NCBI RefSeq assembly: GCF_003467445.1
Contig: NZ_QSGS01000005.1
Location: 62,001-126,000, forward strand
DNA length: 64,000 bases
Reading direction: 5' to 3'
DNA from: Exiguobacterium sp. AM39-5BH
GTDB lineage: Bacteria > Bacillota > Bacilli > Exiguobacteriales > Exiguobacteriaceae
Each line of letters starts with the position of its first letter. Position 1 is the stretch's first letter. A model generated the notes under the pieces. That model had not been told where the DNA came from and searched no databases. It saw nothing but the letters and a program-made list of their open reading frames with translations. A program made the position numbers and the translations under genes. Positions 25,377 to 35,800 of this stretch are shown here, piece by piece.

Positions 25377-27196
25377 TTTTGTTTCGCATTTTGATAGCCG
25401 AAGGCATGAAGGGTCAAACTGTCATTCAATTTCCCGTCAAGCTGGGATAAGACGATTGTCTGTTTGGGGTCCCAGCCGGCAAGGGCGACCTCATCCGAAC
25501 TCAGGTGTCCGTTCGCCCGAAAGGACGAATTGACTTGTAAGGTGTAGCCGTATATACGTTCCAGCCAGCGTTTGTCGCTTGAGCGGACCGCCAAATACGA
25601 TTTGCCGCTACGAATGCCTTTCACGACCTTCATGTCAAATGCAGGCGGCGCTTGGTTGTAAGTTTCGAGTGGCTTGCCGTTAATCCGGACGAGTTCCTCT
25701 TGCTCCACGTAGTTATGTTGATCATATGAATAGCGTCCTTTATCGATTTCATAAGTAAATCCGGCTACTTTTAGTCCGTCAATCGTGACGACGCGGAATG
25801 TCCCTAGTCCGTGCGGATGATTATGAATAAAGTAACGGTCGCCACGTACGTTTCGAGAGATCACGGTCGACACAACGTCAGGCCGTTTAAATGTAATGTC
25901 GATTAGACCAGATTCACCAACGAGAGCACTGATGGCATGCTTATGATAAATGGGAGCTGCCCAAGAATCATATGGTACATTCCTAGTTTGGATTTGGATG
26001 TGGCTGGAATGATTTTGTAAGGCGACGAACGGTTCGTCGAATGTATCGGTCATCAATATGCGATCGACTGCCTCGATGACGTAACGAACATCCGTCTTTG
26101 TCACGAAGAATCGCTCGTTTGGACCTGCCTTGGCATTCATTGTGAACGCTTTGACGTACTCGTTCAAATGGTTTGGTGTATAGGTAAGGTTTAACTGGAT
26201 GAGCAACTGAGTGAGTTTCGATGAGGTCACATTTTGTAGCGCCGAAGCAATCGCTTTTTCCTCCATACCCATCCACTTACCCTGGATGACGACGGTCGGT
26301 TTCGTTGAGCCGAGCAATCCTTTCGGTCCGTCAAGGATATGTGTTTTCGTTGGAGCGGACACGGCCCGAACTTTAAATGTGTTATTGCCGCGTACAAGAA
26401 CCTCGTTATGCTTGACGTTCAAAAGCCCGACTTCACCGTTATACTTGACCGGTAATTCGAACGAGTGTTGCGCCTTGTCGATATCCCAACGCTCGATGGT
26501 CCCTGTCCCGCGTAGCGTGAATCGTGTATTCGAATGGAGCTGTTGGATTGGTCCGTTTAACGTAACGTTCCACTGCGAAGGCTTGCTTTCGGTTTGGAAA
26601 TCCCAGCCGCGAACGATGACTTGACGGAGCGGAGCGGCCGTGGTCACAGTGACGTGAGATCCCGGCACTTGTAAACTATCGATGCGACCGGCGGCCACTC
26701 GATCGATGATGAACGGTTTTTTGACCGCGGCGAACTGACCAAGTTTTAAAGATTCGAACCCGACGAGCGTATTGTTTTTAATCATCGATTTCACGAGTGT
26801 GCTGCGAAGCGCATCTGCGTTCTGTTTAAAGAACGGCAATAATGCCGGATCAATCTTGGCGCTTTTTCCATTGAGGCTGACGATAGTCGTGCCTTTATAC
26901 GTCATCACCTCGGGGTAATCGATTGCCTTGATGGGGATTTCAAACGGGACAATGGATTGTGTCGTGACGTATCCCTTCGTCTTTCCAGACTGGACATACG
27001 CCCAAGTGCCGGTCTTACTAAGGACAGTCACACGGGTGTTCGTTTTCAGCGTTTGGAGCGTTTTCGCTCCAGACTTCGCCGATGCTTTCATCGGAGTCGA
27101 CTGCACCGTTTTATAGAGAGGTGCCGCAGCGTCCGCCGATTGGACGGAAAAAACAAATAGAGATATTAATAGGAACGAAGCTAAGATTCTATACAT
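25373..27196 (-). CDS. Secreted protein with N-terminal bacterial SH3 domain
   Basis: A 607-residue exported protein. The signal peptide ends near ADAA (about residue 24). Residues 28-85 form a bacterial SH3 domain (STPMKASAKSGAKTLQTLKT, VTVLSKTGTWAYVQSGKTKG in outline), a fold that often binds peptidoglycan. The remaining 520 residues are unrecognised and strand-rich, with repeated turns such as HNEVLVRGNNTFKV and a His-rich IHNHPHGLG near residue 450. AAGGAGGAC precedes the ATG at 27196. It is divergent from the 5'-nucleotidase gene and convergent with 24831. The SH3 domain suggests wall association; catalytic residues cannot be named. Confidence 0.55.
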   Translation of the reverse strand: MYRILASFLLISLFVFSVQSADAAAPLYKTVQSTPMKASAKSGAKTLQTLKTNTRVTVLSKTGTWAYVQSGKTKGYVTTQSIVPFEIPIKAIDYPEVMTYKGTTIVSLNGKSAKIDPALLPFFKQNADALRSTLVKSMIKNNTLVGFESLKLGQFAAVKKPFIIDRVAAGRIDSLQVPGSHVTVTTAAPLRQVIVRGWDFQTESKPSQWNVTLNGPIQQLHSNTRFTLRGTGTIERWDIDKAQHSFELPVKYNGEVGLLNVKHNEVLVRGNNTFKVRAVSAPTKTHILDGPKGLLGSTKPTVVIQGKWMGMEEKAIASALQNVTSSKLTQLLIQLNLTYTPNHLNEYVKAFTMNAKAGPNERFFVTKTDVRYVIEAVDRILMTDTFDEPFVALQNHSSHIQIQTRNVPYDSWAAPIYHKHAISALVGESGLIDITFKRPDVVSTVISRNVRGDRYFIHNHPHGLGTFRVVTIDGLKVAGFTYEIDKGRYSYDQHNYVEQEELVRINGKPLETYNQAPPAFDMKVVKGIRSGKSYLAVRSSDKRWLERIYGYTLQVNSSFRANGHLSSDEVALAGWDPKQTIVLSQLDGKLNDSLTLHAFGYQNAKQN

Positions 27197-27382
27197 GATC
27201 GTCCTCCTTTTCCGTATCCATTATATAGAAATCGTGACGTGTAGATGTCACTTATTCTTAAATGACGTAAACGTATTTTATGAATCGTGTAAAAAGTCTT
27301 AAAATCTTCAATTCGTGATTGTTGAATGAGAGGATATCCGTTACATTAGAACTAGAGCGAATCGTACATAATGAGGGAAGAA

Positions 27383-27411
27383 TTGGACGACTTTGGGGTA
27401 ACGGGAATAAT
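27383..27411 (+). promoter_or_regulatory. Promoter of the 5'-nucleotidase gene
   Basis: TTGGAC (27383-27388) and AATAAT (27406-27411) with a 17-base spacer. Transcription would start near 27418. Confidence 0.55.
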
Positions 27412-27425
27412 TTAGGGTCGAACGA

Positions 27426-27439
27426 TGTAAGCGATTACC
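27426..27439 (+). promoter_or_regulatory. CcpA (cre) operator of the 5'-nucleotidase gene
   Basis: TGTAAGCGATTACC matches the cre consensus TGWAANCGNTNWCA at all positions except the last. It sits just after the predicted transcription start, where CcpA binding represses. Confidence 0.6.
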
Positions 27440-27479
27440 TCCATTGTGCTGTTTGCCAAACATGAAAGGGGAACTGAAC

Positions 27480-29537
27480 ATGCCACAAAAAACATCACGG
27501 AGGCTCTACACGGCACTTGCGGTAGCAGCTGTCTCGACAGCATCACTCACGCCGGCAGCAGTTGAGGCCGCGCCGAAAGCTGCGGACATCAAATTGGGCG
27601 CTGCCTATGTTACGGGAGGAAATCTCGACAGCGCGTTGGATGCTACATACAAAGGAGCGCCTATCCATTGGTATAAGTCGAGCGTCGATTTGAAGAAACT
27701 CGGGAAGTTCCAAACGGCACGAGGGTACGTCAAAGGGAAAGGCTTGATCGTCGAGAAGCGCGTGCGCGTCCTCGATTACCCGATGGCAATCGTGGCACCG
27801 AAAGAACCACTCGTCTTCAAACAAGGAAAGCCAGCGACAGGAATCGTGAAACAACACGTCGAGTTCGTGAGTGGCACGTACGAGAAACCGGTCCGTTGGA
27901 GCGGCATTGACACGAGCAAAGTCGGCGAATTCGTCGCGACGGCTACGTACACGAGCCGTGACAAGACGATCACGCTTGAAGTACCGTACAAAGTGGAAGG
28001 GTATAAGCTTTCGGTCATGCACACGAACGATACACACGCCGCACTCAAGTATGCTCCGAACCGTGCGACGGCCATCAAGCAAGTACGCGAGCAAAATCCG
28101 AACGCACTCTTGATCGATGCGGGTGACGTCTTCTCAGGATCGCTCTACTTCAATGAGTTCAAAGGTCAAGCCGATCTTAAACTTATGAACTATATGAAAT
28201 ATGACTTGATGGTGCCAGGGAACCACGAGTTCGACCTTGGGACTGCCGAAGGCCATAAAGAGCTGTCGAACTTTGTCCGCTACGCGAACTTCCCGTTCGT
28301 CAGCTCGAACGTCGACTATTCGAGTGACCAGTACATGAAGAATCTCTATCGCGACGAAACGACAGAGAAAGCCTACAACGGCCGTCTTTATGAAGGCGTC
28401 ATCAAAGTCGTCGACGGCAAAAAAGTCGGTTTCTTCGGATTGACGACAGAAGAGACGGCAGACATCGCAAGTCCGGGCCCGATCAAGTTCCAAAACTATG
28501 TCGAAGAAGCTGAAAAAGCGGTCGCGGCATTTGAAGCGATGGGCGTCAACCAAATCGTCGCCGTGTCGCACCTTGGCTACAACGATAACCCGAATGTCGA
28601 CAACGACTTGCTCCTCGCGGAAAAAGTCGACGGCATCGACATCATCCTCGGCGGCCATACGCATACGCGTCTCAACGCACCGGTCGTCATCAGTGAAAAT
28701 AAATCGGAGCCGACGCTCATCGTACAAGCGTATCAATACAGTGAGTTCCTCGGGACGCTTGACGTCGAGTTCGACCACGCCGGTAAAGTCATCAGCCATG
28801 CTGGCAAGTTGATCGATGTGAAAGTGCTCGAGCCAGACGCGCGTGCGGTCGAACTTCTCGCGCCGTTCAAAGAAGATGTGGACAAGATCGGCCTCGAGCC
28901 GATCGGTGTGACGCTCACAGCTAAACTTGAAAACCCACGTCTCTCTGACCCGTCACCAATCAGTGTCCGGACCACAGAGACGCCACTCGGTAACTTGATC
29001 GCCGACGGCATGCTCGCGAAAGCGAAAACATTTGATTCGGGCGTCATCGCGGCCGTTCAAAACGGCGGTGGGATCCGCGCCGGTATCGATGCTGGCCCAG
29101 TGACAACAGGAGCAGTGTTGACGACACTTCCGTTCGGGAACACACTTGCGGTCATGGAACTTACGGGAGCAGAACTTCTAGCTGCTCTTGAGCGCAGCGT
29201 GAGCGTCTATCCACTTGAGAGCGGCGGCTTCCTCCAAGTGTCTGGGCTCAAAGTCGAGTTCGACAGCTCGAAACCTGCCAACGAACGCCTCGTCAGCGTG
29301 ACGTATAACAACGGCACAGAAGATGTGGCCATCGAAGCAGGTGGCACATACAAAATCGCGACGAACTTCTTCACAGCTCAGGGCGGTGACAACTACGCTG
29401 AGTTTGCGGCAGCGTTCAAATCTGGACGCGTCACGGACCTCGGTTTCAGCGACTGGGAGAACTTGCGCGACCACATGATCAGCCTCGGGGAAATCACACC
29501 GAAGGTTGAAGGACGAATCGTCGACGTGAAAAAATAA
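27480..29537 (+). CDS. Secreted 5'-nucleotidase/metallophosphoesterase with S-layer-type N-terminal module
   Basis: A 685-residue exported enzyme that should hydrolyse nucleotides (UshA/YfkN-type) outside the cell. I start at ATG 27480, seven bases after AAAGGGGA. The signal peptide ends near VEAA (30-31). Residues 42-100 match the N-terminal module of the S-layer-like protein (about 39 of 58 positions identical by hand alignment), and an Ig-type domain follows to about 180. The calcineurin-like domain has HTNDTHA (about 178), DAGDVFSG, GNHEFDLG (about 246) and GGHTHTR (about 390), which ligate two metals. The 5'-nucleotidase C-terminal domain has QNGGGIRAG (about 526) and NFFTAQGGDNY. The module probably fixes the enzyme in the envelope. 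Confidence 0.88.
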   Translation: MPQKTSRRLYTALAVAAVSTASLTPAAVEAAPKAADIKLGAAYVTGGNLDSALDATYKGAPIHWYKSSVDLKKLGKFQTARGYVKGKGLIVEKRVRVLDYPMAIVAPKEPLVFKQGKPATGIVKQHVEFVSGTYEKPVRWSGIDTSKVGEFVATATYTSRDKTITLEVPYKVEGYKLSVMHTNDTHAALKYAPNRATAIKQVREQNPNALLIDAGDVFSGSLYFNEFKGQADLKLMNYMKYDLMVPGNHEFDLGTAEGHKELSNFVRYANFPFVSSNVDYSSDQYMKNLYRDETTEKAYNGRLYEGVIKVVDGKKVGFFGLTTEETADIASPGPIKFQNYVEEAEKAVAAFEAMGVNQIVAVSHLGYNDNPNVDNDLLLAEKVDGIDIILGGHTHTRLNAPVVISENKSEPTLIVQAYQYSEFLGTLDVEFDHAGKVISHAGKLIDVKVLEPDARAVELLAPFKEDVDKIGLEPIGVTLTAKLENPRLSDPSPISVRTTETPLGNLIADGMLAKAKTFDSGVIAAVQNGGGIRAGIDAGPVTTGAVLTTLPFGNTLAVMELTGAELLAALERSVSVYPLESGGFLQVSGLKVEFDSSKPANERLVSVTYNNGTEDVAIEAGGTYKIATNFFTAQGGDNYAEFAAAFKSGRVTDLGFSDWENLRDHMISLGEITPKVEGRIVDVKK

Positions 29538-29551
29538 TACAAGGTGTGGGA

Positions 29552-29589
29552 ACGGACCAGGTCGCGAAGCGCGTCTGGTTCGTTTTTTT
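29552..29589 (+). terminator. Terminator after the 5'-nucleotidase gene
   Basis: ACGGACCAG (29552-29560) pairs with CTGGTTCGT (29575-29583), with one G-U pair, followed by a T-tract. Confidence 0.8.
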
Positions 29590-29685
29590 GTCGTTTCGCC
29601 GCATATGGGCGAGAATTCTTTCACTTTTGAGCATCCTGTAGATGGAAGGAATTCAAGTTGGAAAAGAAGCGTTCATGTGGGTCAA

Positions 29686-29714
29686 TTGCGACCGACATGT
29701 AACTTTGTTACTAT
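29686..29714 (+). promoter_or_regulatory. Promoter of the wall-polymer glycosyltransferase operon
   Basis: TTGCGA (29686-29691) and TACTAT (29709-29714) with a 17-base spacer, 82 bases before the first start codon. Confidence 0.5.
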
Positions 29715-29727
29715 ACAAAAGGATGTG

Positions 29728-29748
29728 ACTCAACAAAAGGCGTTGAGT
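29728..29748 (+). promoter_or_regulatory. Inverted repeat in the leader of the glycosyltransferase operon
   Basis: ACTCAAC (29728-29734) and GTTGAGT (29742-29748) flank a seven-base spacer a few bases after the predicted transcription start. It could be a regulator site or an mRNA hairpin; sequence alone does not decide. Confidence 0.4.
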
Positions 29749-29795
29749 TATTGATAGAATGAAAGAACGACTAACGGAAAAGGTGGACCAAACGC

Positions 29796-32450
29796 ATGGA
29801 TGTGAAAACGACGCTGCGAGATGTGCAAGCGCACATTAAGTGGTTGAAAGATGAGAAAGAACGAATCAAAAGGAATGACCGCCCTACTGGTGACGAGCTC
29901 GTCCTCATCGACGACCTACCGTCCCTTTCAAGGAAAATGCAACAGCCCCGTCTCGACGACCAACTTTTAGCCAAACGATTAAACGAACTCGAAACAGAAA
30001 TCGAGGCGGCGAAAAATCGTTTGCCACGCGAGCTCCCGACCATCGTCCCGTCGAACGGGACCGGCTATTTCGAGAAGACGGACGTGCACGTCGCGTTCGT
30101 CGGACCGATCAAGCGAGCGAATGAACTCGAACGTCTCTGTCACACGCATCTCTTCGAAAACGTGTCTGGTTTTTTAGAAGTGACTGAAACGGAAGATCTT
30201 GACTTCTTATTGATTTCGGCCGCGCTCGCGGGAGAAGCGACGACGGCGTTTGAACATATGGGCACGCCGATGTCACATTCTCGGCACTGGCTCGAGAAAT
30301 TGATTATCCAGGCGCGCCGTAAGGACGTCCCGGTCGTCTTTGAGACGACCTACGATACGAACCATTACGATCGCTTCTCGTCGCTTGCGGCACAGTGTGA
30401 TTACATTTTCACGTCAAACGAGGAACGATTGACGGATTACATGGAGAATGCCGGGCATGAATGCGTCTTCGTGCTTCGTCCTGGCATCGACCCGCTCCGT
30501 TTCAACCCGATCGGCATGCGCGCCGGACGGCAAGACATGGCACTCGTGACGAACGCGTTCCCGGTTCATCGTTTCACGAACGATTTGACGATGCTCGCTG
30601 AAGGCGTACGCGCCGCGAAGAAACCGCTCCTCGTCTTGCGCGAACGGAATGAGACGAGCTTGTCAGAAGCCCCGCAATCATTGCGTGATGCGCTCGTCTT
30701 AGCGGACGAAGTGCAAACCGAACGATTGAAGCGGGCGAGCGACTGGATTCTGCATGTCAACGAGGTGAAAGGTAGTCCGACGATGACAGAGACCGCCATC
30801 TATGAAGCTCAGGCGCGCGGGAATCTCGTCATCACGAACTATAACGTGGCCGTCAACAACGATTTCCCGAACGTGTTCATCGCGACGAGCGCCTTGGACG
30901 CCCAAGGCATCCTCGACATGTTTGATTCGAAAGAAGAACGGTACGAGCATCAACTGTCAGGAGTCCGTAACATCTTCTCGAACCATACGATGTATGATCG
31001 ATTCAGTGAGATGCTGTTCGCGCTAGGGATTGACAAGCGGGTGCAGCGAGATGTCCTCGTCATCGGACGAGGCGACACCGAGAAGATGAAAGCGCAGTTT
31101 GACCGTCAGTCCTACCCGCAAAAACGCTTTGTCACCGAGGCAGAATTGACGGAAGCGGACGTCCGCGCTGCTGATTACGTGACCGTGTTTGACAGCCGTC
31201 ACACGTATCTGGACTATTATGTCGAAGATTTAGTGAACGCCTTCAAGTACACAGATGTCACGTTCGTCACAAAACCGCGAGACGGCGGTCCAGAGCACGA
31301 GTTCGTCGAGACGTATGACGAAGTGGGGCTCACCTTGTTCAAGGCATCAGCCGTGACGCTCGAACAGCTGACCGGTGAATCGACACAATCGGTCGCCGGG
31401 ACGGGCTACGTGATCGACCGATTCGAACGCCTCGATGGGGCGGACGAACTCGTCGCGAATTCTCCTGGATCCTACAAGTTGTCGATGATCGTCCCGATTT
31501 ATAACAACGGGCGCTATTTGTACAACAAGTGTTTCTCGAGTTTACGACGTAGCTCGATGTTCGAACAGATGGAGATTTGGCTCGTCGATGACGGGTCGAC
31601 GGACAGTGAGACGCTTAGTTACATCGAGCGTCTTGTGCGCAAGTACCCGAACGTCTACACATACGCCTTCAACGACGGCGGCAGTGGCAGCGCCTCACGC
31701 CCGCGCAACAAGGGTGTCGAACTTGCGACGACACCGTTCATCGCCTTCCTCGACCCTGACAACGAGGCGGTCAATGACGGATATGCCGAACTGTTCCGCA
31801 TCATGCAGGATGACTCGCTCGATCTCGCCGTCGGCAGCATGTTGAAGCTCGCCGCCCGTGAAGCGATGATCGAGTTGAATGAGCTCGAGCCAAACGGGGT
31901 AAGAATACTCGACGACCCGCGTGCGTATTTGCTCGAACATCATTTTAAAGTTCAAAGCATCCAGACGATGGTCATTAAAAAATCGTTCCTCGTCGACAAC
32001 GGATTGGCGCAAGTCATCGGAGCGGTCGGGCAAGACTCGCTCTTCTTCCAAGAAATGTTCTTACGGGCCGAACGGGTCGCTTTGGTCGACTTGACCATCC
32101 ACGACTATTACGCGGCCGTGGCCGGCTCGACGGTCAATACGATCACGAAGCGCTACTTCGACAAGTGTGTCATCCGCGAGACGGCGCGCGCGAAGGCGTT
32201 CGCTCGGGAAGGCGTCCTTGACGCTTACCGCGACTCACGGTTCGAATACTTCTTTGAGATGTGGTACTTGGTGTTCATCCGCCGGAGCCGACCAGAAGAC
32301 TTCTTCGATAACGCGGCCAAGCTGTACACGATCGTCGAACAATACCGTCCGCTCGAATTGACGCGTCCGCTCGTCAAACAGTTCGTGGAATTGTATGAAG
32401 CGGGCCAACAATCTGAATTGAAGCGTCTTTATTTCGACGCTTATCTGTGA
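29796..32450 (+). CDS. Large multi-domain glycosyltransferase (CgeB-like GT-B plus GT-A domains)
   Basis: An 884-residue cytoplasmic glycosyltransferase. Residues 1-85 are helical with coiled-coil character. Residues 90-405 resemble the CgeB/spore-maturation GT-B group (VHVAFVGPIKR, CDYIFTSNEER, MTETAIYEAQARGNLVITN). Residues 410-540 look like a degenerate GT-A segment (YVTVFDSRHTYLDYYVEDL). Residues 558-790 are a canonical family 2 domain with MIVPIYNN, VDDGSTD and a DPD metal site (FLDPDNE, about 650). Two or three sugar-transfer activities in one chain suit assembly of a repeating unit. AAAAGGTGG precedes the start. It heads an operon: the next gene begins ten bases after the stop. Acceptor and donor sugars are unknown. 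Confidence 0.75.
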   Translation: MDVKTTLRDVQAHIKWLKDEKERIKRNDRPTGDELVLIDDLPSLSRKMQQPRLDDQLLAKRLNELETEIEAAKNRLPRELPTIVPSNGTGYFEKTDVHVAFVGPIKRANELERLCHTHLFENVSGFLEVTETEDLDFLLISAALAGEATTAFEHMGTPMSHSRHWLEKLIIQARRKDVPVVFETTYDTNHYDRFSSLAAQCDYIFTSNEERLTDYMENAGHECVFVLRPGIDPLRFNPIGMRAGRQDMALVTNAFPVHRFTNDLTMLAEGVRAAKKPLLVLRERNETSLSEAPQSLRDALVLADEVQTERLKRASDWILHVNEVKGSPTMTETAIYEAQARGNLVITNYNVAVNNDFPNVFIATSALDAQGILDMFDSKEERYEHQLSGVRNIFSNHTMYDRFSEMLFALGIDKRVQRDVLVIGRGDTEKMKAQFDRQSYPQKRFVTEAELTEADVRAADYVTVFDSRHTYLDYYVEDLVNAFKYTDVTFVTKPRDGGPEHEFVETYDEVGLTLFKASAVTLEQLTGESTQSVAGTGYVIDRFERLDGADELVANSPGSYKLSMIVPIYNNGRYLYNKCFSSLRRSSMFEQMEIWLVDDGSTDSETLSYIERLVRKYPNVYTYAFNDGGSGSASRPRNKGVELATTPFIAFLDPDNEAVNDGYAELFRIMQDDSLDLAVGSMLKLAAREAMIELNELEPNGVRILDDPRAYLLEHHFKVQSIQTMVIKKSFLVDNGLAQVIGAVGQDSLFFQEMFLRAERVALVDLTIHDYYAAVAGSTVNTITKRYFDKCVIRETARAKAFAREGVLDAYRDSRFEYFFEMWYLVFIRRSRPEDFFDNAAKLYTIVEQYRPLELTRPLVKQFVELYEAGQQSELKRLYFDAYL

Positions 32451-32459
32451 GGTGACGGG

Positions 32460-32777
32460 ATGAACAAGGAGACTGAATTAGAAAAAGAAATCGGGTTGTT
32501 GAAGCAACGGCTCGAACAACAACAGTTAGAAATCCGTCGCTTAAAGTATGACGAACGGATGGCGCGTCAAAAGTACCGCCGCCTCGTCCAGAAGTACGGA
32601 GATCTGTTATATACGTTCGAATGGCTCGTCAAAGCGCACGAGAAAAGCGAGCGCATGGTCGCGGACTGGTCCAGAAAATATGAGGTGCTCGATCGTCGCT
32701 ATCGCCGCCTCGTTCAATCAAAGGCCGGAAAAGCCATCTTGAAAGTACAGGCGGCCGCAAAACGAATTAAAAAATAA
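32460..32777 (+). CDS. Small coiled-coil protein in the glycosyltransferase operon
   Basis: A 105-residue, highly charged protein with no membrane segment. Residues 1-85 show heptad spacing (EKEIGLLKQRLEQQQLEIRR) typical of a coiled coil, and the C-terminus is strongly basic (AAAKRIKK). GAGGTGACGGG provides the ribosome binding site. It lies between two very large glycosyltransferase genes whose own N-termini are helical or basic, so a scaffold that holds the enzymes together is a plausible role. That is inference; no family is recognised. Confidence 0.6.
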   Translation: MNKETELEKEIGLLKQRLEQQQLEIRRLKYDERMARQKYRRLVQKYGDLLYTFEWLVKAHEKSERMVADWSRKYEVLDRRYRRLVQSKAGKAILKVQAAAKRIKK

Positions 32778-32844
32778 ACGGTGGGCGAAGTGGCGAAAGA
32801 CGTCACTTCGTTTCGCAGTTAAATCGATAGACGGAGGACATCAG

Positions 32845-35800
32845 ATGGATTGGCAGAAAAAAGCACGTCGCGCCGCCTACCTTGGGGTGCAACGGTCAAA
32901 ACGTCTCGGGCGTAAAGTGCTCAACAGGACGAGTCAACAAACAGGACAAGCATGGCGAGAGGTCGCACCGAACTGGTACACCCGTTCGCCGTATGTGCAT
33001 ACCGAAGGAACGGACTTCGTCGTCACGGGCGACGAGACGGTCGTCTTGACGTATCGCCCTGATGGGAAGAGTGACGTCGTTTCGATCGATCAATTGCTTA
33101 ACGAAGGGACGAAAACGTTCACGTCTTCGTTTCGTGTCAAACAGCGCGACGGTCATGCGCCCGTCTTGCATCTTGAAGTGTATCGGAAAGGCGGCCGGAA
33201 ACGGTTGATCACGCTCCATGACGGAGACGTCGAGGATGTGGAGCTCGGGATGGGCGAACGGATTTTGCGGGCACATCTCGAAGTACAAAAAGGCACATTT
33301 AGCATCATCGAGATCCGAGTTGGTGCAGCGTCGATTTGGAGAGGGGAAGGGCTCGCCTCGACCATCTCACTCGATACGTTCGACTTCGTTCACCCGCTCA
33401 CAGAAGCGACACTTCGCTCGATGACGCCTGAACGTCACATCGTCCGCTTCGAAGACGACGTCCTCGTCCTCGAGGCTGAAGGGAATCAATACGCCCATTA
33501 CGGTGTCGGGGAGACGGCCTTGCCGCATCTCGACACGAAACGTGGCATCGACTTCTCGACCGGGGATATGGACGATGATTTGTACCGGTTCTACTTTAAA
33601 GGTGAGATGACGGGGACGGCGAACGCGTCGCTCTTTATCGCCACATACACGTTGTCAGGGCGTGACCGTCTCATCGAAGTGCCGCTCGGCTTGAGCGGGA
33701 TCGTCCGCATCGCCCCGTCGCATCGCTCGATTCGCTATTTCGTCCGCGTGAGCGGGCAAGGGAGTTTGAGTGAGATGCACATTGGGATGATTCGGGAGAA
33801 GAGCGTGCGGAAAGAAAACGTGTTCTCCCTCAAACCTTCGATGTGGACCGTCCCGGCCCCAGACTTGATCAAGTTGAAGTCGCGGGACAACCAGCTCGTC
33901 ATCGATTTGAAAGGGGAAGACGATCAACGCCGTTATATCTCATACGCTGAGATGAACAACAGCTTTAAGAAACTGCCGACCGAGTTCCCGTATGAAGTGA
34001 AGGCGAACTGCCGCTATCGGGTCACGGTCGACGGTGAAGCGGGCGAAGGCACGAATGTCGTCTTGTATCTCGTCGCCTACTCGGCGACAGAGCGTCAAAT
34101 CATGCAGCAAGTGCAAATCGGGAGCGAAAAAGTGTTTTACTTCGACCGTTCGGTCCGGTTCTTGCGCTTTGCCCTCCGCGTCGATGGGAAAGGCGAGGCC
34201 CGTGTCGACCGCATCCGTGTCGCCGAGGAACTTGTCAGCGACGGGACGGAGCATCCGGACTTCAAGGACGTCCGCGAGGCCCGGTTCTTCGCGCAGCAAC
34301 CGCGCGAGCTACACGAGTTGAAAGTCGCAGCCATCTTTGACGAGTTCACGATGGCGTCGTATGAGCCGGAATGCCAACTCATCACGTTCACGCCTGACAA
34401 CTGGAAATCAACGCTCCTTGACGAGCAACCGGACGTCTTGGTCGTCGAATCGGCCTGGAAAGGGAATCGTGGGACGTGGGAGAAGAAAATCGTCAAGTAT
34501 GGAACGAACACGTGGGAAGAACTCGATGCCTTGCTCGCGTGGTGCCGGAAACAGAATATCCCGACCGTGTTCTGGAACAAAGAAGACCCGATTCACTACG
34601 ACCGCTTCATCGAGACGGCGAAACGGTTTGATTACGTCTACACGACCGACTTGAACCGCGTCGACGATTACAAGCGCGACTGCGGGCACGATCGTGTTGA
34701 TGCCTTACCGTTCGCCGCGCAACCGAAAGAGCACAACCCGATCCGCTTGCCGGGCGCGCGTGAGCCATACGCGAGCTTTGCCGGATCCTATTACGCCAAC
34801 CGCCATGAGTCGCGTAAGGCGGATATGGACCGTTTGTTCGCGGCGGCCGACAAGTATGGGCTCGTCATCTATGACCGCAACTACGCGGTCAACCAGCGTG
34901 GCGAGAGCGACCAGCTCCAGTTTCCGGAGCAGTTCCGCCACTCGATCCGGGGGAGCTTGAAATACAATCAGATTGCCAAGGCGTATAAAGGATTTAAAGT
35001 CATGTTGAACGTCAACTCGGTGAACGATTCACCGACGATGTTCTCGCGCCGTGTGTTCGAAGGTCTCGCTTGCGCGACACCGGTCGTCAGCACACGCTCG
35101 ATTGGTGTCGAGGCGATGCTCGGCGATTATGTCTTCCTCGACGATGGTGAGTCGGATTTAGACGAGACGTTCCGTCGTCTCATGACGGACGAATCGTTCT
35201 ATGAGGACGTCGCCATCGGCGGAATGCGTCACGTGTTGACGTATCACACGTACACGCAACGTCTCGCGAAAATCGCGCAAGACGTTGGGATTCCGTACCG
35301 TGTCGAAAACCCGAACGTCGCGGTCCTCGCGTTCGTCCGTTCGAAGGAAGAGGCGGAACAGGTCGTGGAACAGTTCGAGGCGCAGCAATATGCCCATAAG
35401 AAACTGCTCATCTTCCTTGACAAGTTCGAGGATTATATCGATGTCTATAACACGTATAACACCGAGTCGATCTCCACGTTCATGCGCAGCTATCTCGACC
35501 ATTACACATCGCTCACCGAGATTTTGGACCCGTTCGACTGGGTCGCGCACTTGGACCCGTCCGACTACTACGGTCCGAACTATTTGGCGGATTACTTGCT
35601 CGCGGCGCGTTATGCGGATGCCGACATTTTGACGAAAGCCGACTATTATTCATATGAAGGAACGTTACACAAACATGACCAGGACGAGTCGTTCCGTTAC
35701 GTGTTCGATGCAACCCCGTCGCGCTCGATGATCGATCCGGCGGCCCTTCGTTTCGATACGGTCGAGGCGGCGCTCCGCCGTTTCGAGGGCGATGAGAGTC

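Noticed and set aside
6329..29537. SLH domains or LPXTG sorting signals in the surface proteins
   Set aside because: I looked for both in each exported protein and found neither; C-termini lack a hydrophobic tail with basic residues.
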